Source of the DNA: Pseudomonas sp. LS-2
GTDB lineage: Bacteria; Pseudomonadota; Gammaproteobacteria; Pseudomonadales; Pseudomonadaceae
DNA: 54,801 nt
NCBI RefSeq assembly: GCF_003605735.1
Contig: NZ_QXTJ01000022.1
Span: 117,256 to 172,056 of the forward strand
Direction of reading: 5' to 3'
Shown here: positions 33,516 through 44,103 of the stretch, in pieces
Layout of the letters: each line of letters starts with the position of its first letter
Position numbering within the stretch: position 1 is the first letter of the stretch
Notes under the pieces: model-generated
Databases searched by the model: none
Seen by the model: the letters and a program-made list of their open reading frames with translations, nothing else
Told to the model about the DNA's origin: nothing
Position numbers and translations under genes: made by a program

Positions 33516-34103
33516 CTACCCCACTCTATCATTGAGCTCCGAGGCCTTGGTGTAGTGGAAGACCAGCCCATTGGCCTCTAGATAGTTCTGGATATTCTGG
33601 TCGCTGCCCGCGCTGATGTCGTGAATGTTTGCGCCTCCGTGCGACTCCGGGCTCCTCGGAAACTGAACGTCCAGAGTCTGGCCGTTGTTGTGCACCAGTT
33701 GCAGACTGTCTCCGTTCCGGTGCACGTACGCCGTATGCGTCATCGTTCCACTCCGGGAATGCTCAAAATTCAGGATGCCGGACTCCGTGATGTTGCGTGA
33801 GTCGAAAACGCCACTGGCACTGTTCGCATTGATGCCCATCAAGTCCTTGTACCGCTGAGAGTAATTCCGTTCGCCCATCAGTTGTTCCTCTGCGCGTTGA
33901 CTTAGCGTATTCCCCGCACGGCCCGCATGAATAGCGAACTGATAACAGATCTGTGGCTGCCGATCGAGGCTTTGAAGCTGTTCGAACCGTTTGTTCATAT
34001 TCGACTTCAATTTGTTGGGAGTGGCCGGCCCCGCTGCGACATTATTTGCGTCCTGGTAATGGCTTGGTATGCATGAAGAAAAGACTCTGGAAACCGCTTG
34101 CAT
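33516..34103 (-). CDS. Candidate type III secretion effector, possible papain-like fold
   Basis: A 195-residue protein. The start is ATG 34103 (MQAVSRVFSS), with GGAG eight bases upstream and just after an hrp box; an ATG at 34190 lies upstream of that promoter and is rejected. The first 35 residues are Ser/Asn/Ala/Pro-rich and polar, like type III export signals. A possible Cys-His-Asn site is seen: Cys53 (QICYQFAIHAG), His123 (MTHTAYVHRNG) and Asn139 or Asn140 (LQLVHNNGQTLDV), the order found in papain-like effectors. I recognise no named effector family. It is divergent from the harpin-like lyase gene. Confidence 0.65.
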   Translation of the reverse strand: MQAVSRVFSSCIPSHYQDANNVAAGPATPNKLKSNMNKRFEQLQSLDRQPQICYQFAIHAGRAGNTLSQRAEEQLMGERNYSQRYKDLMGINANSASGVFDSRNITESGILNFEHSRSGTMTHTAYVHRNGDSLQLVHNNGQTLDVQFPRSPESHGGANIHDISAGSDQNIQNYLEANGLVFHYTKASELNDRVG

Positions 34104-34132
34104 TGCTCTGACTCCATTAGATCGAGACTCTG

Positions 34133-34160
34133 TGAGTGGTCTGTCCGATGACAGGGTTCC
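34133..34160 (-). promoter_or_regulatory. hrp box for the candidate effector gene
   Basis: On the minus strand: GGAACC (34160-34155), 15 bases, CCACTCA (34139-34133), matching the HrpL consensus. It lies 30 bases upstream of ATG 34103 and fixes that start codon. Confidence 0.82.
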
Positions 34161-34232
34161 ACGCTCAATTAGCTTCCCTAACCGACTCATGGATGCGCAT
34201 CAGGCAGTACCCTTCGCTTCCGGCCAGTACAT

Positions 34233-34261
34233 GGAACCCACTGCGGCGCAGTTGCCACTCA
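34233..34261 (+). promoter_or_regulatory. hrp box for the harpin-like lyase gene
   Basis: GGAACC (34233-34238, followed by CA), 16 bases, CCACTCA (34255-34261), matching the HrpL consensus. It lies 68 bases upstream of ATG 34330 and back-to-back with the minus-strand hrp box 72 bases away. Confidence 0.85.
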
Positions 34262-34329
34262 CTCCACACAGAGATTCCCAGCCGCCGTCGTGCTGACAGC
34301 GCGTTTTTTTTCAGCTATAGGACGAGACC

Positions 34330-35403
34330 ATGACCCCGATCAATTCGCTGATCCGCCCCACTGCGCTCGATCTGTCCAGTACTCAGCATCTTCCAGCGCC
34401 AGGCGCTCAGCAAGGGCACGGGATGCTGGCGGGCACTGGCAATGCTCCGGTGTCCTTCATCTCCCAGCCGCAGAACTCAAAGGTGGACTTCGGCGGCACG
34501 GGCAATCTTGCTCAGCAACCACACAATGCTGCGCTCAGAGACCCGGGCAATCAGACCGATCCGCTCACTCAATTGATCTCACTGATCCAGGACATGCTTC
34601 AGCGGTTACAGGCGTTGATGCAAGGCGGAGCTGACGCTCCCGGCCACGCCTCCAACAACGCGGTGACGGGCGCCGGTAAAACGCCTGCTCAAAGGGGTCA
34701 TAGCCCTGTGGGCGGCCAGCCCTCCCCTGTACATTCGGCGCAGACGGGCAACGGTGGCGGCGTCAGCTCGGCCAATGGCAACTTTTCCGAGCATTCGCTG
34801 GGTAATCAATTGAGTGTGCAGAAGTCGCCAGAGGACCGCATCGGCATGGCCAGGGATCCCGAGCGCGGGGATGTGATCAAGGTCGATTTCAACAAGGGCC
34901 ACTACACCGAGCATTCCACCAGCCCACGTGCCGAGATCAAGGATGGCACCAAACTTCAGGAGGGACAGCCCTATGGGTTCAAGTTTGGCATGAAGCGCGA
35001 GGCCAACAATGACGGTACATTCTTTCAGGTGCTCGACCATAACAACGCCAAACCGAGCCCTCGCGCCTGGCTCGCCACCAAGGACGGGCAGTATCAGTTG
35101 CACCTGAAAACCAGTGAAGACAGCAATGCACCCTCAAAGGTGTTCAACATCGGCAAGCCCGGGGATGCGGCAAAAGATGTAGGGAAATGGGCGGATTTCC
35201 AGATCGATTTCAAGCGCGGCATCGGCAACGGTGAGATTTCGGTCACGAAGAACGGCGAGAACGTGTTCGACAAGAAAGGCATCTCTACGATGTTCGACAC
35301 CCACAGTAGCGACTCATACGCCAAGTTTGGCCAGTACCGCAACGAGGGCGATCATCAACCGGCGACCAGCCTGTTTTCGGGGTTCAGTGTGGCGAAGGGT
35401 TGA
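34330..35403 (+). CDS. Harpin-like protein with polysaccharide lyase-like C-terminal domain
   Basis: A 357-residue protein without a signal peptide or Cys. Residues 1-165 are Gly/Gln/Ser/Asn-rich, with one amphipathic helix (DPLTQLISLIQDMLQRLQAL, about 77-96), as in harpins. Residues about 165-357 look like a jelly-roll lyase of the heparin-lyase-like group (SPRAEIKDGTKLQEGQPYGF, WADFQIDFKRGIGNGEIS, YAKFGQYRNEGDH). The architecture parallels HrpW and HopAK1, harpins with pectate lyase domains, but with a different lyase fold. A perfect hrp box upstream supports type III export. AGGA precedes ATG 34330. The target polysaccharide is unknown. Confidence 0.75.
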   Translation: MTPINSLIRPTALDLSSTQHLPAPGAQQGHGMLAGTGNAPVSFISQPQNSKVDFGGTGNLAQQPHNAALRDPGNQTDPLTQLISLIQDMLQRLQALMQGGADAPGHASNNAVTGAGKTPAQRGHSPVGGQPSPVHSAQTGNGGGVSSANGNFSEHSLGNQLSVQKSPEDRIGMARDPERGDVIKVDFNKGHYTEHSTSPRAEIKDGTKLQEGQPYGFKFGMKREANNDGTFFQVLDHNNAKPSPRAWLATKDGQYQLHLKTSEDSNAPSKVFNIGKPGDAAKDVGKWADFQIDFKRGIGNGEISVTKNGENVFDKKGISTMFDTHSSDSYAKFGQYRNEGDHQPATSLFSGFSVAKG

Positions 35404-35542
35404 AGTGCGGTTATAAACTTGCCGCGCCTGTCCTGAGAAGCGATCTCCATCCATAACGTCCTCGCAGCGACTTCACTACGTGTTGCAAGTTGCTATTCTC
35501 ATCGGCGCGCCGAAAGAAATCGGCATCATCCAAGGAATGACC

Positions 35543-35752
35543 ATGGCTTTCGATTGGCACTCAGAACCCATTACCCGAATTACCCCACTGGACAAGAACT
35601 ACCGCAATACGCAAAACGTTCGGCGGTTCCTGACTTCTCAATGTGGTGAAGCATTCAAATTCGACCGACCGTTCATGGAGTGGATCAAGTCGAATGAGTC
35701 GCTGACCATGGGCGATGTGGCAGATGAGTGGCTTCGTCTGAATCGCTCCTAG
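35543..35752 (+). CDS. DUF6434-type small protein
   Basis: A 69-residue protein, MAFDWHSEPITRITPLDKNY then RNTQNVRRFLTSQCGEAFKF, ending MGDVADEWLRLNRS. The start at 35543 has AAGGA six bases upstream; the ATG two codons earlier overlaps that site. I believe this matches DUF6434, a small domain of unknown role sometimes linked to SAP-like DNA-binding modules. It stands alone after the lyase gene. Confidence 0.7.
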   Translation: MAFDWHSEPITRITPLDKNYRNTQNVRRFLTSQCGEAFKFDRPFMEWIKSNESLTMGDVADEWLRLNRS

Positions 35753-35869
35753 CTCCGGCGCTGGGGTACCTTCGCCAGGAGGCGCCCTAAGTTTCAGCCG
35801 CCTTTCGGAATCTACCATCGCAGTCCGGGCTCAATCACTCACCCATGCCTGCCCGCGAAGGGCGGCCAG

Positions 35870-36088
35870 TCACGCGATGCTCAGCAGCCGCGCTGGTGGC
35901 TTTTCGTCTGCTTTCCGATAGAGGTAGTCGCGCCAGTTCCGGAACGCCCGCTGCTGACGCTCGAAGGCATCCTGCCAGTGAGGGCTGCCAACTTGATCGA
36001 CCCCTATCTCCATCATCTGCTCTGTAGCGTCATCCAGCTCTTTGACGAGGTCGAGCGCGTTAGGTGTTTCACAAATTGTTGGTCGCAT
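35870..36088 (-). CDS. Small hypothetical protein
   Basis: A 72-residue, mostly helical and charged protein: LDLVKELDDATEQMMEIGVD, then HWQDAFERQQRAFRNWRDYLYRKADEKP. The start at 36088 (MRPTICETP) is favoured over 36097 by its distance from AAAGGA. No family recognised. It is convergent with the DUF6434 gene. Confidence 0.55.
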   Translation of the reverse strand: MRPTICETPNALDLVKELDDATEQMMEIGVDQVGSPHWQDAFERQQRAFRNWRDYLYRKADEKPPARLLSIA

Positions 36089-36592
36089 AAATTCCATTTC
36101 CTTTGGCTATCCCATTGAGTAGCCAACCTCTTGATAGTGCTAGAGTTCCGACGAACGGCTCAACAAGAGGCTATGGTTCGGCATTCGCCTGTTGTCGGGG
36201 TAGACCTACTTCTCAATTGCGCCAGTTCTCCGCCCTCCCCCATATGAACCGCACGGAGGTAGCCAATCTGACGCACGCCAGAACAGCCAGGGCGACAGGC
36301 ACACCGACAGGATTTATCCGGTTTGACGATGGGCCTTAACACATTGTTACGGGAGAAACGACCGGGCCTTTTCGGAGATCTGCCGGCGCACCTGCAGAGG
36401 AAGACCTTGTTTGTCACTGCTTGGCAGCAAAGCTGATCAACTCACAAGCTCAGATAGGGCAGTAACCGACTCGCTTGGGCCGGTTCTGACAAATTTGAGA
36501 GGAGGTAGGCATGAAAAGACGACGAGTCACGCAAAAGTCACTATGGCAAAAACAACAAAGCCACCCGAAGGTGGCTAAGTCATTGAAAAATA
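36089..36592. other. Gap upstream of tRNA-Pro, no supported gene
   Basis: About 500 bases. Open frames on both strands are short, lack domain character and have no ribosome binding sites, apart from a 32-codon frame at 36511-36609 with AGGAGGT before its ATG that runs into the tRNA antisense strand and is doubted. No attachment-site repeat of the tRNA 3' end was found by eye. The tRNA terminator lies at 36559-36576. Confidence 0.55.
36559..36576 (-). terminator. Terminator of tRNA-Pro
   Basis: AGCCACC, four-base loop, GGTGGCT. On the minus strand it is followed by TTGTTGTTTTTGCC. It lies 17 bases after the tRNA 3' end. Confidence 0.8.
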
Positions 36593-36669
36593 TGGTCGGG
36601 ACGGAGTGATTCGAACACTCGACCCCTAGCACCCCATGCTAGTGCGCTACCGGACTGCGCTACGCCCCG
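36593..36669 (-). tRNA. tRNA-Pro (GGG)
   Basis: 77 bases including an encoded CCA. The acceptor arms CGGGGCG and CGTCCCG pair; the T-arm contains GTTCGAATC; the anticodon stem CTAGC/GCTAG encloses loop ATGGGGT with anticodon GGG. The gene reads on the minus strand downstream of merR in the ihfA operon region, a common Pseudomonas arrangement and a known type of island insertion site. Confidence 0.96.
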
Positions 36670-36759
36670 ACTAGGCGTGAATCTGTTGTCGCTCTTGCGA
36701 GGACGTCGAGGAATATACCCTAAGCGTTTGAATGATGGAAGTATTTTGATGTGACTGCG

Positions 36760-37116
36760 CTATTTGCGCAGCACGACCAAAACGTCTTCCAGCTCAGCAA
36801 TCATCTGCTTGATCAACTGCTTGTATTGCAGGGAATCGTCCTTGACCTCATCGCTGGACATGCGCAGGCGCGCGCCACCGATGGTGAAGCCCTGATCGTA
36901 AAGCAGCGCGCGGATCTGTCGGATCATCAGCACGTCCTGTCGCTGATAATATCGACGATTGCCGCGCCGCTTCACCGGGTTGAGTTGAGGAAACTCCTGC
37001 TCCCAATAACGCAGAACGTGCGGTTTTACCGCGCAGAGCTCGCTGACTTCACCAATGGTGAAGTAGCGTTTGCCAGGAATGGGCGGTAGCTCGTCGTTAT
37101 GACTTGGTTCCAGCAT
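36760..37116 (-). CDS. MerR family transcriptional regulator
   Basis: A 118-residue protein starting [20 protein letters not shown] at ATG 37116, inside the last 20 bases of ihfA. The MerR winged helix ([47 protein letters not shown]) is followed by a short helix and no metal-binding Cys cluster. It is the usual distal gene after ihfA in Pseudomonas; its targets are unknown. Confidence 0.92.
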   Translation of the reverse strand: MLEPSHNDELPPIPGKRYFTIGEVSELCAVKPHVLRYWEQEFPQLNPVKRRGNRRYYQRQDVLMIRQIRALLYDQGFTIGGARLRMSSDEVKDDSLQYKQLIKQMIAELEDVLVVLRK

Positions 37117-37399
37117 AAGCCTCAACTCGGGCCTTCAATTTCTGCCCTGGGCGAAAGGTGACCACACGGCGAGCCGTAATCGGAATTTCTTCCCCTGTCT
37201 TGGGATTTCGACCCGGTCGCTGGCGTTTATCTCGCAGGTCAAAATTGCCGAATCCGGACAATTTGACCTGCTCGTTATCTTCCAGAGCGTGCCTGATTTC
37301 CTCAAAGAACAGCTCAACCAGTTCCTTGGCTTCTCGTTTATTCAGGCCTAGCTCTTCGTACAGACGTTCGGCCATCTCAGCTTTCGTCAGAGCCCCCAT
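37097..37399 (-). CDS. ihfA: Integration host factor subunit alpha
   Basis: A 100-residue DNA-bending protein of the HU/IHF family: [41 protein letters not shown] (the arm with the intercalating Pro) and [18 protein letters not shown]. It pairs with IhfB in nucleoid structure and transcription control. It lies three bases after pheT, the conserved order pheST-ihfA. Confidence 0.98.
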   Translation of the reverse strand: MGALTKAEMAERLYEELGLNKREAKELVELFFEEIRHALEDNEQVKLSGFGNFDLRDKRQRPGRNPKTGEEIPITARRVVTFRPGQKLKARVEAYAGTKS

Positions 37400-37402
37400 A
37401 CG

Positions 37403-39784
37403 CTACTTCCTTAACGTGGCGTTTAACCTTTCCTCAAGCGAGGTGAGAATTTGCTGCGTCGAAGCGTTTACCTCATCGTCAGTAAGAGTGCGCGATGGAT
37501 GTTGCCAGGTCAAGCCGACCGCAAGGCTTTTTCTATGCGGATCAATGCCTTTACCCTGATAAACATCAAATAGCCTGAGGTCTGTCAGCCATTCCCCTGC
37601 ATTTTCACGAATAACGTCCATGACTGAAGTGGCCGCAACCTCGCGATCCGCCAGCAGCGCGAGGTCACGGCGGACCTCAGGGAAGCGCGACAACTCGTGG
37701 AATTTCGGCAGACGACCTTTGGCAACATCCGCCAGAACCAACTCGAACACGAACACTGGACGGTCCAGGCCCAGCGTCCTGGACAGCTCAGGGTGCAGAG
37801 CACCGATGTAACCAACCTCGCGACCATCACGCTCGATCCGGGCGGTCTGACCAGGATGCAACGCAGGATGTTTGCCCGGTACGAAACGGAAATCATCCAG
37901 TGCGCCGGCGAAACCCAGCACCGCTTCCACGTCAGCCTTGACGTCGAAGAAGTCCACTGCGTCGCGTCCCTGAGCCCAACCTTCGGGCAAGCGGCTGCCG
38001 CAGATCACTCCTGCCAGCATAGGCTCCTGTTTCAAACCTTCCAGTTGGCCGACGAAACGAAGACCACTTTCGAACAAACGGACACGATCCTGCTGGCGAT
38101 TGAGGTTGTGCTGAAGCGACTTGACCAGGCCCGGCCAGAGCGACGAGCGCATTGCAGCCATGTCCGCGGAAATCGGGTTGGCCAGCAGCAATGGCTCTAC
38201 GCCCGGATTGAAAAGCTCGAACCATTTCTGATCGATGAAGCTGTAGGTGATCGCTTCCTGGTAACCGCGCGCAACCAACAGACGGCGCAGCGCAGGCAGG
38301 TCGCCTTGAGCCTCGGCCCGTGCTTGTGGGGCAAGGCGCGCTTGCGGATACCGGACCGGCAGGCGGTTGTAGCCGTAGAGACGGGCCAGTTCCTCGATCA
38401 GGTCGACTTCAAGGGTGATGTCGAAACGATGACTTGGCACCTCGACGAGCCATTGGCCTGTCGCGGGCGAAGAAACGGTCAGACCCAGTGCGCTGAGCAG
38501 ACGTTCGACCTCGGCCGCTTCCATCGGCATGCCGAGCATTTGCTCGATACGATCGGCGCGCAGGGTGACTGGCGCGACCGAAGGCAGGTGCTGCTCACTG
38601 ACGGTTTCAATGATCGGGCCGGCTTCGCCGCCCGTGATTTCCAGCAGCAGGCCAGTGGCGCGCTCCATGGCTTCACGGGCCAGTCGCCAGTCCACGCCAC
38701 GCTCGTAGCGATGGGAAGCATCGGTGTGCAGGCCATAGGAGCGCGCTTTGCCGGCGACGGCGATCTGATCGAAGAAAGCGCTTTCCAGGAAGATGTCGCG
38801 GGTCGTCGCGGTGTTGACGCCGCTGTGCTCACCGCCCATGACGCCAGCGATCGCCAAGGCGCGCTGGTGGTCGGCGATGACCAGCGTGTCGGCACGCAGG
38901 CTGACTTCCTGACCATCCAGCAGCACCAGCTTCTCGCCCTCTTCGGCCATGCGCACGCGGATGCCGCCATTGATCTCGGCGAGATCGAAGGCGTGCAGCG
39001 GCTGACCCAGTTCAAGCATCACGTAGTTGGTGATGTCCACTGCGGCATCGATGCTGCGCACTTCTGAACGACGCAGACGCTCGACCATCCACAACGGGGT
39101 CGGACGCGACAAGTCGACATTGCGAATGACGCGGCCCAGATAACGCGGGCATGCAGCCGGAGCGAGAACCTCGACCGGGCGTACCTCATCATGCACAGCC
39201 GGCACAGCGGCTACTTGCGGGCGAGTGACGACAGCGTCATACAGTGCGCCAACTTCACGGGCCAGACCTGCAACCGACAGGCAATCTCCGCGGTTCGGCG
39301 TCAAATCGACTTCGATGCTCGCATCATCCAGCTCCAGATAGACGCGAAAATCCTTGCCTGTCGGCGCGTCGGCTGGCAGCTCCATCAAGCCGTCATTGCC
39401 CTCGCCCACCTGTAGCTCGGCCTGGGAGCAGAGCATGCCGTTGGATTCGACGCCCCGCAGCTTGGCCTTCTTGATCTTGAAGTCGCCCGGCAGTTCGGCA
39501 CCGATCATCGCGAACGGAATCTTCAGGCCTGGACGCACATTTGGCGCACCACACACTACCTGGAAGGTTTCCGAACCGTTGCTGACCTGGCACACGCGAA
39601 GCTTGTCGGCATCCGGGTGCTGCTCGGTGCTCAACACTTCACCCACCACGACGCCGCTGAATACACCAGCCGCCGGGGTCACGCTGTCGACCTCCAGACC
39701 GGCCATCGACAGACGAGCCACAAGCTCGTCACGGGAAACTTGCGGGCTTACCCAGCCGCGCAGCCATTGTTCACTGAATTTCAT
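37403..39784 (-). CDS. pheT: Phenylalanyl-tRNA synthetase beta subunit
   Basis: A 793-residue subunit, the normal length. It starts MKFSEQWLRGWVSPQVSRDE and has the EMAP/tRNA-binding domain (VVGEVLSTEQHPDADKLRVCQVSNG), the B3/B4 editing region, the central B5 domain and the C-terminal anticodon-binding FDX-ACB domain (RFPEVRRDLALLADREV). It works with PheS to charge tRNA-Phe. The gene is 83 bases after pheS. Confidence 0.98.
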   Translation of the reverse strand: MKFSEQWLRGWVSPQVSRDELVARLSMAGLEVDSVTPAAGVFSGVVVGEVLSTEQHPDADKLRVCQVSNGSETFQVVCGAPNVRPGLKIPFAMIGAELPGDFKIKKAKLRGVESNGMLCSQAELQVGEGNDGLMELPADAPTGKDFRVYLELDDASIEVDLTPNRGDCLSVAGLAREVGALYDAVVTRPQVAAVPAVHDEVRPVEVLAPAACPRYLGRVIRNVDLSRPTPLWMVERLRRSEVRSIDAAVDITNYVMLELGQPLHAFDLAEINGGIRVRMAEEGEKLVLLDGQEVSLRADTLVIADHQRALAIAGVMGGEHSGVNTATTRDIFLESAFFDQIAVAGKARSYGLHTDASHRYERGVDWRLAREAMERATGLLLEITGGEAGPIIETVSEQHLPSVAPVTLRADRIEQMLGMPMEAAEVERLLSALGLTVSSPATGQWLVEVPSHRFDITLEVDLIEELARLYGYNRLPVRYPQARLAPQARAEAQGDLPALRRLLVARGYQEAITYSFIDQKWFELFNPGVEPLLLANPISADMAAMRSSLWPGLVKSLQHNLNRQQDRVRLFESGLRFVGQLEGLKQEPMLAGVICGSRLPEGWAQGRDAVDFFDVKADVEAVLGFAGALDDFRFVPGKHPALHPGQTARIERDGREVGYIGALHPELSRTLGLDRPVFVFELVLADVAKGRLPKFHELSRFPEVRRDLALLADREVAATSVMDVIRENAGEWLTDLRLFDVYQGKGIDPHRKSLAVGLTWQHPSRTLTDDEVNASTQQILTSLEERLNATLRK

Positions 39785-39867
39785 CCTGCTCTCCTAATCG
39801 ATTCGTTACGGACCTACGACCCGGTTACTGCGCGGCACCAGCCCTGAAGCCGGCTCGCACAGAGCCC

Positions 39868-40936
<1,069 letters not shown>

Positions 40937-40989
40937 TCTATGACGTTTAACACCGAACCCCGAAACGAGGTCCGGTGATTGCCGGGGAC

Positions 40990-41346
40990 TTAGGCCAGAG
41001 TGGCTTTAGCTTTCTCGACAATCGCAGCAAACGCCGCTTTTTCGTTCACTGCCAGATCAGCCAGAACCTTGCGGTCGATTTCGATCGACGCTTTTTTCAG
41101 GCCAGCGATGAAACGGCTGTAGGACAGACCGTTGATACGCGCACCAGCGTTGATACGAGCGATCCACAGAGCGCGGAACTGACGTTTTTTCTGACGACGG
41201 TCACGGTAGGCGTATTGGCCAGCCTTGATTACCGCTTGCTTGGCAACACGGAATACGCGTGAACGCGCGCCGTAGTAGCCTTTAGCAAGTTTCAGAATTT
41301 TTTTGTGACGCTTACGGGCAATGACGCCACGCTTTACACGAGCCAT
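40990..41346 (-). CDS. rplT: 50S ribosomal protein L20
   Basis: A 118-residue basic protein, [20 protein letters not shown] onward, with [34 protein letters not shown]20 nucleates 50S assembly and in E. coli represses rpmI-rplT translation. The gene lies 28 bases after rpmI. Confidence 0.99.
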   Translation of the reverse strand: MARVKRGVIARKRHKKILKLAKGYYGARSRVFRVAKQAVIKAGQYAYRDRRQKKRQFRALWIARINAGARINGLSYSRFIAGLKKASIEIDRKVLADLAVNEKAAFAAIVEKAKATLA

Positions 41347-41374
41347 GAGTTACTTCCTCTATTCTTGATCAAAA

Positions 41375-41569
41375 TTAACGAAGGCGCAGCATGCGCTCGA
41401 CTTTTGCCACGTCGGACGGATGCAGCAGGCTGCTTCCGCGCAGTTGACGCTTACGCTTGGTCGACATTTTGGTCAGAATGTGGCTCTTGAAAGCGTGTTT
41501 GTGCTTGATGCCATTCGCGGTTTTCAGAAACCGCTTAGCTGCACCACTTTTAGTCTTCATCTTTGGCAT
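41375..41569 (-). CDS. rpmI: 50S ribosomal protein L35
   Basis: A 64-residue basic protein starting [20 protein letters not shown]; the family length is 64-65. The gene is 60 bases after infC in the conserved infC-rpmI-rplT order. Confidence 0.99.
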   Translation of the reverse strand: MPKMKTKSGAAKRFLKTANGIKHKHAFKSHILTKMSTKRKRQLRGSSLLHPSDVAKVERMLRLR

Positions 41570-41629
41570 GTTCGGATACTCCGCATTCAGTTGATAAACA
41601 TAACCGCAAGGCCTGCCGTGCCCTGGTGG

Positions 41630-42178
41630 TTATTTCTTCTTTTTCGGGGCGATGACCATGATCAGCTGGCGTCCTTCCATCTTAGGATGCTGTTCGACGG
41701 CGCCGTATTCGAGCAGGTCTTGTTCAACCCGCTTCAACAGCTCCATACCCAGCTCCTGGTGGGCCATCTCACGACCGCGGAATCTCAACGATACCTTGGC
41801 CCTGTCCCCGTCACTCAGGAAACGTACCAGGTTGCGTAGTTTTACCTGGTAATCCCCTTCCTCCGTCCCTGGACGAAACTTGATTTCTTTAACCTGAATC
41901 TGCTTCTGGTTTTTCTTCGCTGCAGCAATCTGCTTCTTCTTCTCGAAGATCGATTTGCCGTAGTCCATCACGCGACAGACCGGCGGTACTGCGTCGGCAG
42001 AAATTTCTACCAGATCGAGCTTGGCTTCTTCAGCTATACGAAGCGCTTCATCAATCGAGACGATGCCAACCTGCTCGCCGTCAGCGCCAATTAACCGAAC
42101 CTCGCGTGCCGAGATATTCTCGTTGATCGGGGCCTTCGGTGCAGCTCGTTTATCTTGTCTCATTTCACGCTTAATAAT
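41630..42178 (-). CDS. infC: Translation initiation factor IF-3, non-ATG start likely
   Basis: IF-3 with N- and C-terminal domains ([40 protein letters not shown]). The first ATG (42163) lacks a ribosome binding site and would cut the usual [11 protein letters not shown] start. Upstream are three in-frame ATT codons (42181, 42178, 42175) just after GGAG; 42178 or 42175 has the better spacing, 42181 overlaps the thrS stop. In E. coli infC starts with ATT, which lets IF-3 repress its own synthesis; the same control is probable here. Confidence 0.93.
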   Translation of the reverse strand: MIKREMRQDKRAAPKAPINENISAREVRLIGADGEQVGIVSIDEALRIAEEAKLDLVEISADAVPPVCRVMDYGKSIFEKKKQIAAAKKNQKQIQVKEIKFRPGTEEGDYQVKLRNLVRFLSDGDRAKVSLRFRGREMAHQELGMELLKRVEQDLLEYGAVEQHPKMEGRQLIMVIAPKKKK

Positions 42179-42180
42179 AA

Positions 42181-44103
42181 TTACTCCGAATCTTGGCGAC
42201 CACGCCGGGAAACCGCTTGTGCGAGGAACTCCGAGAACTGGGCGACCGGCATTGAGCCGAGGTCTGCGCCTTCACGGGTACGCACAGCGACAGTTTGCGT
42301 TTCAACCTCCCGATCTCCGATCACAAGGAGATAGGGAACCTTGAGCAACGTATGCTCGCGGATTTTAAAGCCGATCTTTTCATTTCTCAAGTCGGACTTG
42401 GCACGAAACCCGCTTTCAGCCAGTGTTTTTTCCACCTCAAGGGCAAAATCTGCCTGTTTATCAGTGATATTCATGATCACTGCCTGAGTTGGAGCCAGCC
42501 ACGCAGGGAATGCACCTTCGTAGTGCTCGATCAGAATTCCGATGAAACGCTCGAACGAACCGAGAATCGCACGGTGCAACATGACCGGATGCTTGCGTCC
42601 GTTGTCTTCCGAAACGAATTCGGCGCCCAAACGGATTGGCAGGTTGAAATCGAGCTGCAATGTACCGCATTGCCAGACGCGACCCAAGCAATCCTTGAGG
42701 GAAAATTCGATTTTCGGACCATAGAACGCTCCTTCACCTGGTTGCAGGTCGTACGGCAGACCGGCGCTGTCCAGTGCGGCGGCCAGAGCAGCCTCGGCGC
42801 GATCCCACAGATCATCGGAGCCAACACGCTTCTCCGGACGGGTCGAGAGCTTCATCTCGATGTCCTTGAAGCCGAAATCGGCATAGACGTCCATGGTCAG
42901 CTTGATAAAGGCTGCGGACTCGGCCTGCATCTGCTCTTCAGTGCAGAAAATGTGAGCGTCGTCCTGAGTGAACGCGCGTACGCGCATGATGCCGTGCAAC
43001 GCGCCCGAAGGCTCGTTGCGGTGGCAGGCACCGAACTCGGCCAGACGCATCGGCAGTTCGCGGTAGCTTTTCAGGCCTTGATTGAACACCTGCACGTGGC
43101 AAGGGCAGTTCATCGGCTTGATGGCGTAGTCGCGGCTTTCCGACTCAGTGGTGAACATGTTTTCGGCATAGTTGGCCCAGTGCCCGGACTTCTCCCACAG
43201 AGAACGGTCGACGACTTGCGGCGTCTTGATCTCCAGATAGCCGTTTTCACGCTGGGTCTTGCGCATGTACTGCTCGAGCACCTGATACAGGGTCCAGCCG
43301 TTCGGGTGCCAGAACACCATGCCCGGCGCTTCTTCCTGAGTGTGGAACAGGCCCAGGCGCTTGCCAATCTTGCGATGGTCGCGTTTTTCCGCTTCTTCGA
43401 TGCGCTGGATGTACGCTGCCAGCTGCTTCTTGTCAGCCCAGGCGGTGCCGTACACACGCTGCAGCTGTTCGTTTTTCGCATCGCCGCGCCAGTAGGCACC
43501 GGACAACTTGGTCAGCTTGAACGATTTGAGGAAGCGAGTGTTCGGCACGTGCGGGCCACGGCACATGTCGACGTATTCTTCGTGGTAATAAAGGCCCATG
43601 GCCTTCTCGTCCGGCATGTCCTCGACCAGACGCAGCTTGTAGTCCTCGCCGCGGGCCTTGAACACTTCGATCACTTCCGCGCGCGGAGTGACCTTTTTGA
43701 TGACGTCGTAATCCTTTTCGATCAGCTGCTGCATGCGCTGCTCGATCGCCGCCATGTCTTCTGGCGTGAACGGGCGCTCGTAGGCGATATCGTAATAGAA
43801 GCCGTCATCGATGACCGGACCGATGACCATTTTGGCCGTCGGGTACAACTGCTTGACCGCGTGACCGACCAAGTGCGCGCAGGAGTGACGAATGATCTCC
43901 AGGCCGTCCTGATCTTTCGGGGTGATGATTTGCAGACTCGCGTCGGCGTCGATCATGTCGCTGGCGTCGACCAGTTGGCCGTTGACCTTGCCGGCCACGG
44001 TGGCCTTGGCCAGACCCGCGCCAATGGACGCCGCAACTTCAGCTACGGATACCGGGTGATCGAAAGAACGTTGACTGCCGTCGGGAAGAGTAATAGTTGG
44101 CAT
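42181..44103 (-). CDS. thrS: Threonyl-tRNA synthetase
   Basis: A 640-residue class II synthetase starting [20 protein letters not shown] at ATG 44103 after AGGAGG. The TGS domain, the editing domain with [16 protein letters not shown] and the metal-linked MDVYCRGPH-like segment ([14 protein letters not shown]), catalytic motif 2 ([21 protein letters not shown]) and the C-terminal anticodon-binding domain are present. It is the first gene of the thrS-infC-rpmI-rplT-pheST-ihfA operon. Confidence 0.98.
   Translation of the reverse strand: MPTITLPDGSQRSFDHPVSVAEVAASIGAGLAKATVAGKVNGQLVDASDMIDADASLQIITPKDQDGLEIIRHSCAHLVGHAVKQLYPTAKMVIGPVIDDGFYYDIAYERPFTPEDMAAIEQRMQQLIEKDYDVIKKVTPRAEVIEVFKARGEDYKLRLVEDMPDEKAMGLYYHEEYVDMCRGPHVPNTRFLKSFKLTKLSGAYWRGDAKNEQLQRVYGTAWADKKQLAAYIQRIEEAEKRDHRKIGKRLGLFHTQEEAPGMVFWHPNGWTLYQVLEQYMRKTQRENGYLEIKTPQVVDRSLWEKSGHWANYAENMFTTESESRDYAIKPMNCPCHVQVFNQGLKSYRELPMRLAEFGACHRNEPSGALHGIMRVRAFTQDDAHIFCTEEQMQAESAAFIKLTMDVYADFGFKDIEMKLSTRPEKRVGSDDLWDRAEAALAAALDSAGLPYDLQPGEGAFYGPKIEFSLKDCLGRVWQCGTLQLDFNLPIRLGAEFVSEDNGRKHPVMLHRAILGSFERFIGILIEHYEGAFPAWLAPTQAVIMNITDKQADFALEVEKTLAESGFRAKSDLRNEKIGFKIREHTLLKVPYLLVIGDREVETQTVAVRTREGADLGSMPVAQFSEFLAQAVSRRGRQDSE

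Noticed and set aside
34104..34190. N-terminal extension of the candidate effector (ATG 34190)
   Set aside because: It would start upstream of and overlap the hrp box at 34133-34160; ATG 34103 has a good ribosome site and correct distance.
36160..36417. 85-codon minus-strand frame, Arg/Cys-rich
   Set aside because: No ribosome binding site, no domain and biased composition; it may be a remnant but cannot be supported.
36511..36609. 32-codon frame with a very good ribosome binding site (AGGAGGT)
   Set aside because: It runs through the tRNA terminator and into the antisense strand of tRNA-Pro, so coding is unlikely; the purine-rich site is probably chance.
37697..39067. 456-codon plus-strand open frame opposite pheT
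   Set aside because: Antisense shadow of the phenylalanyl-tRNA synthetase beta gene.
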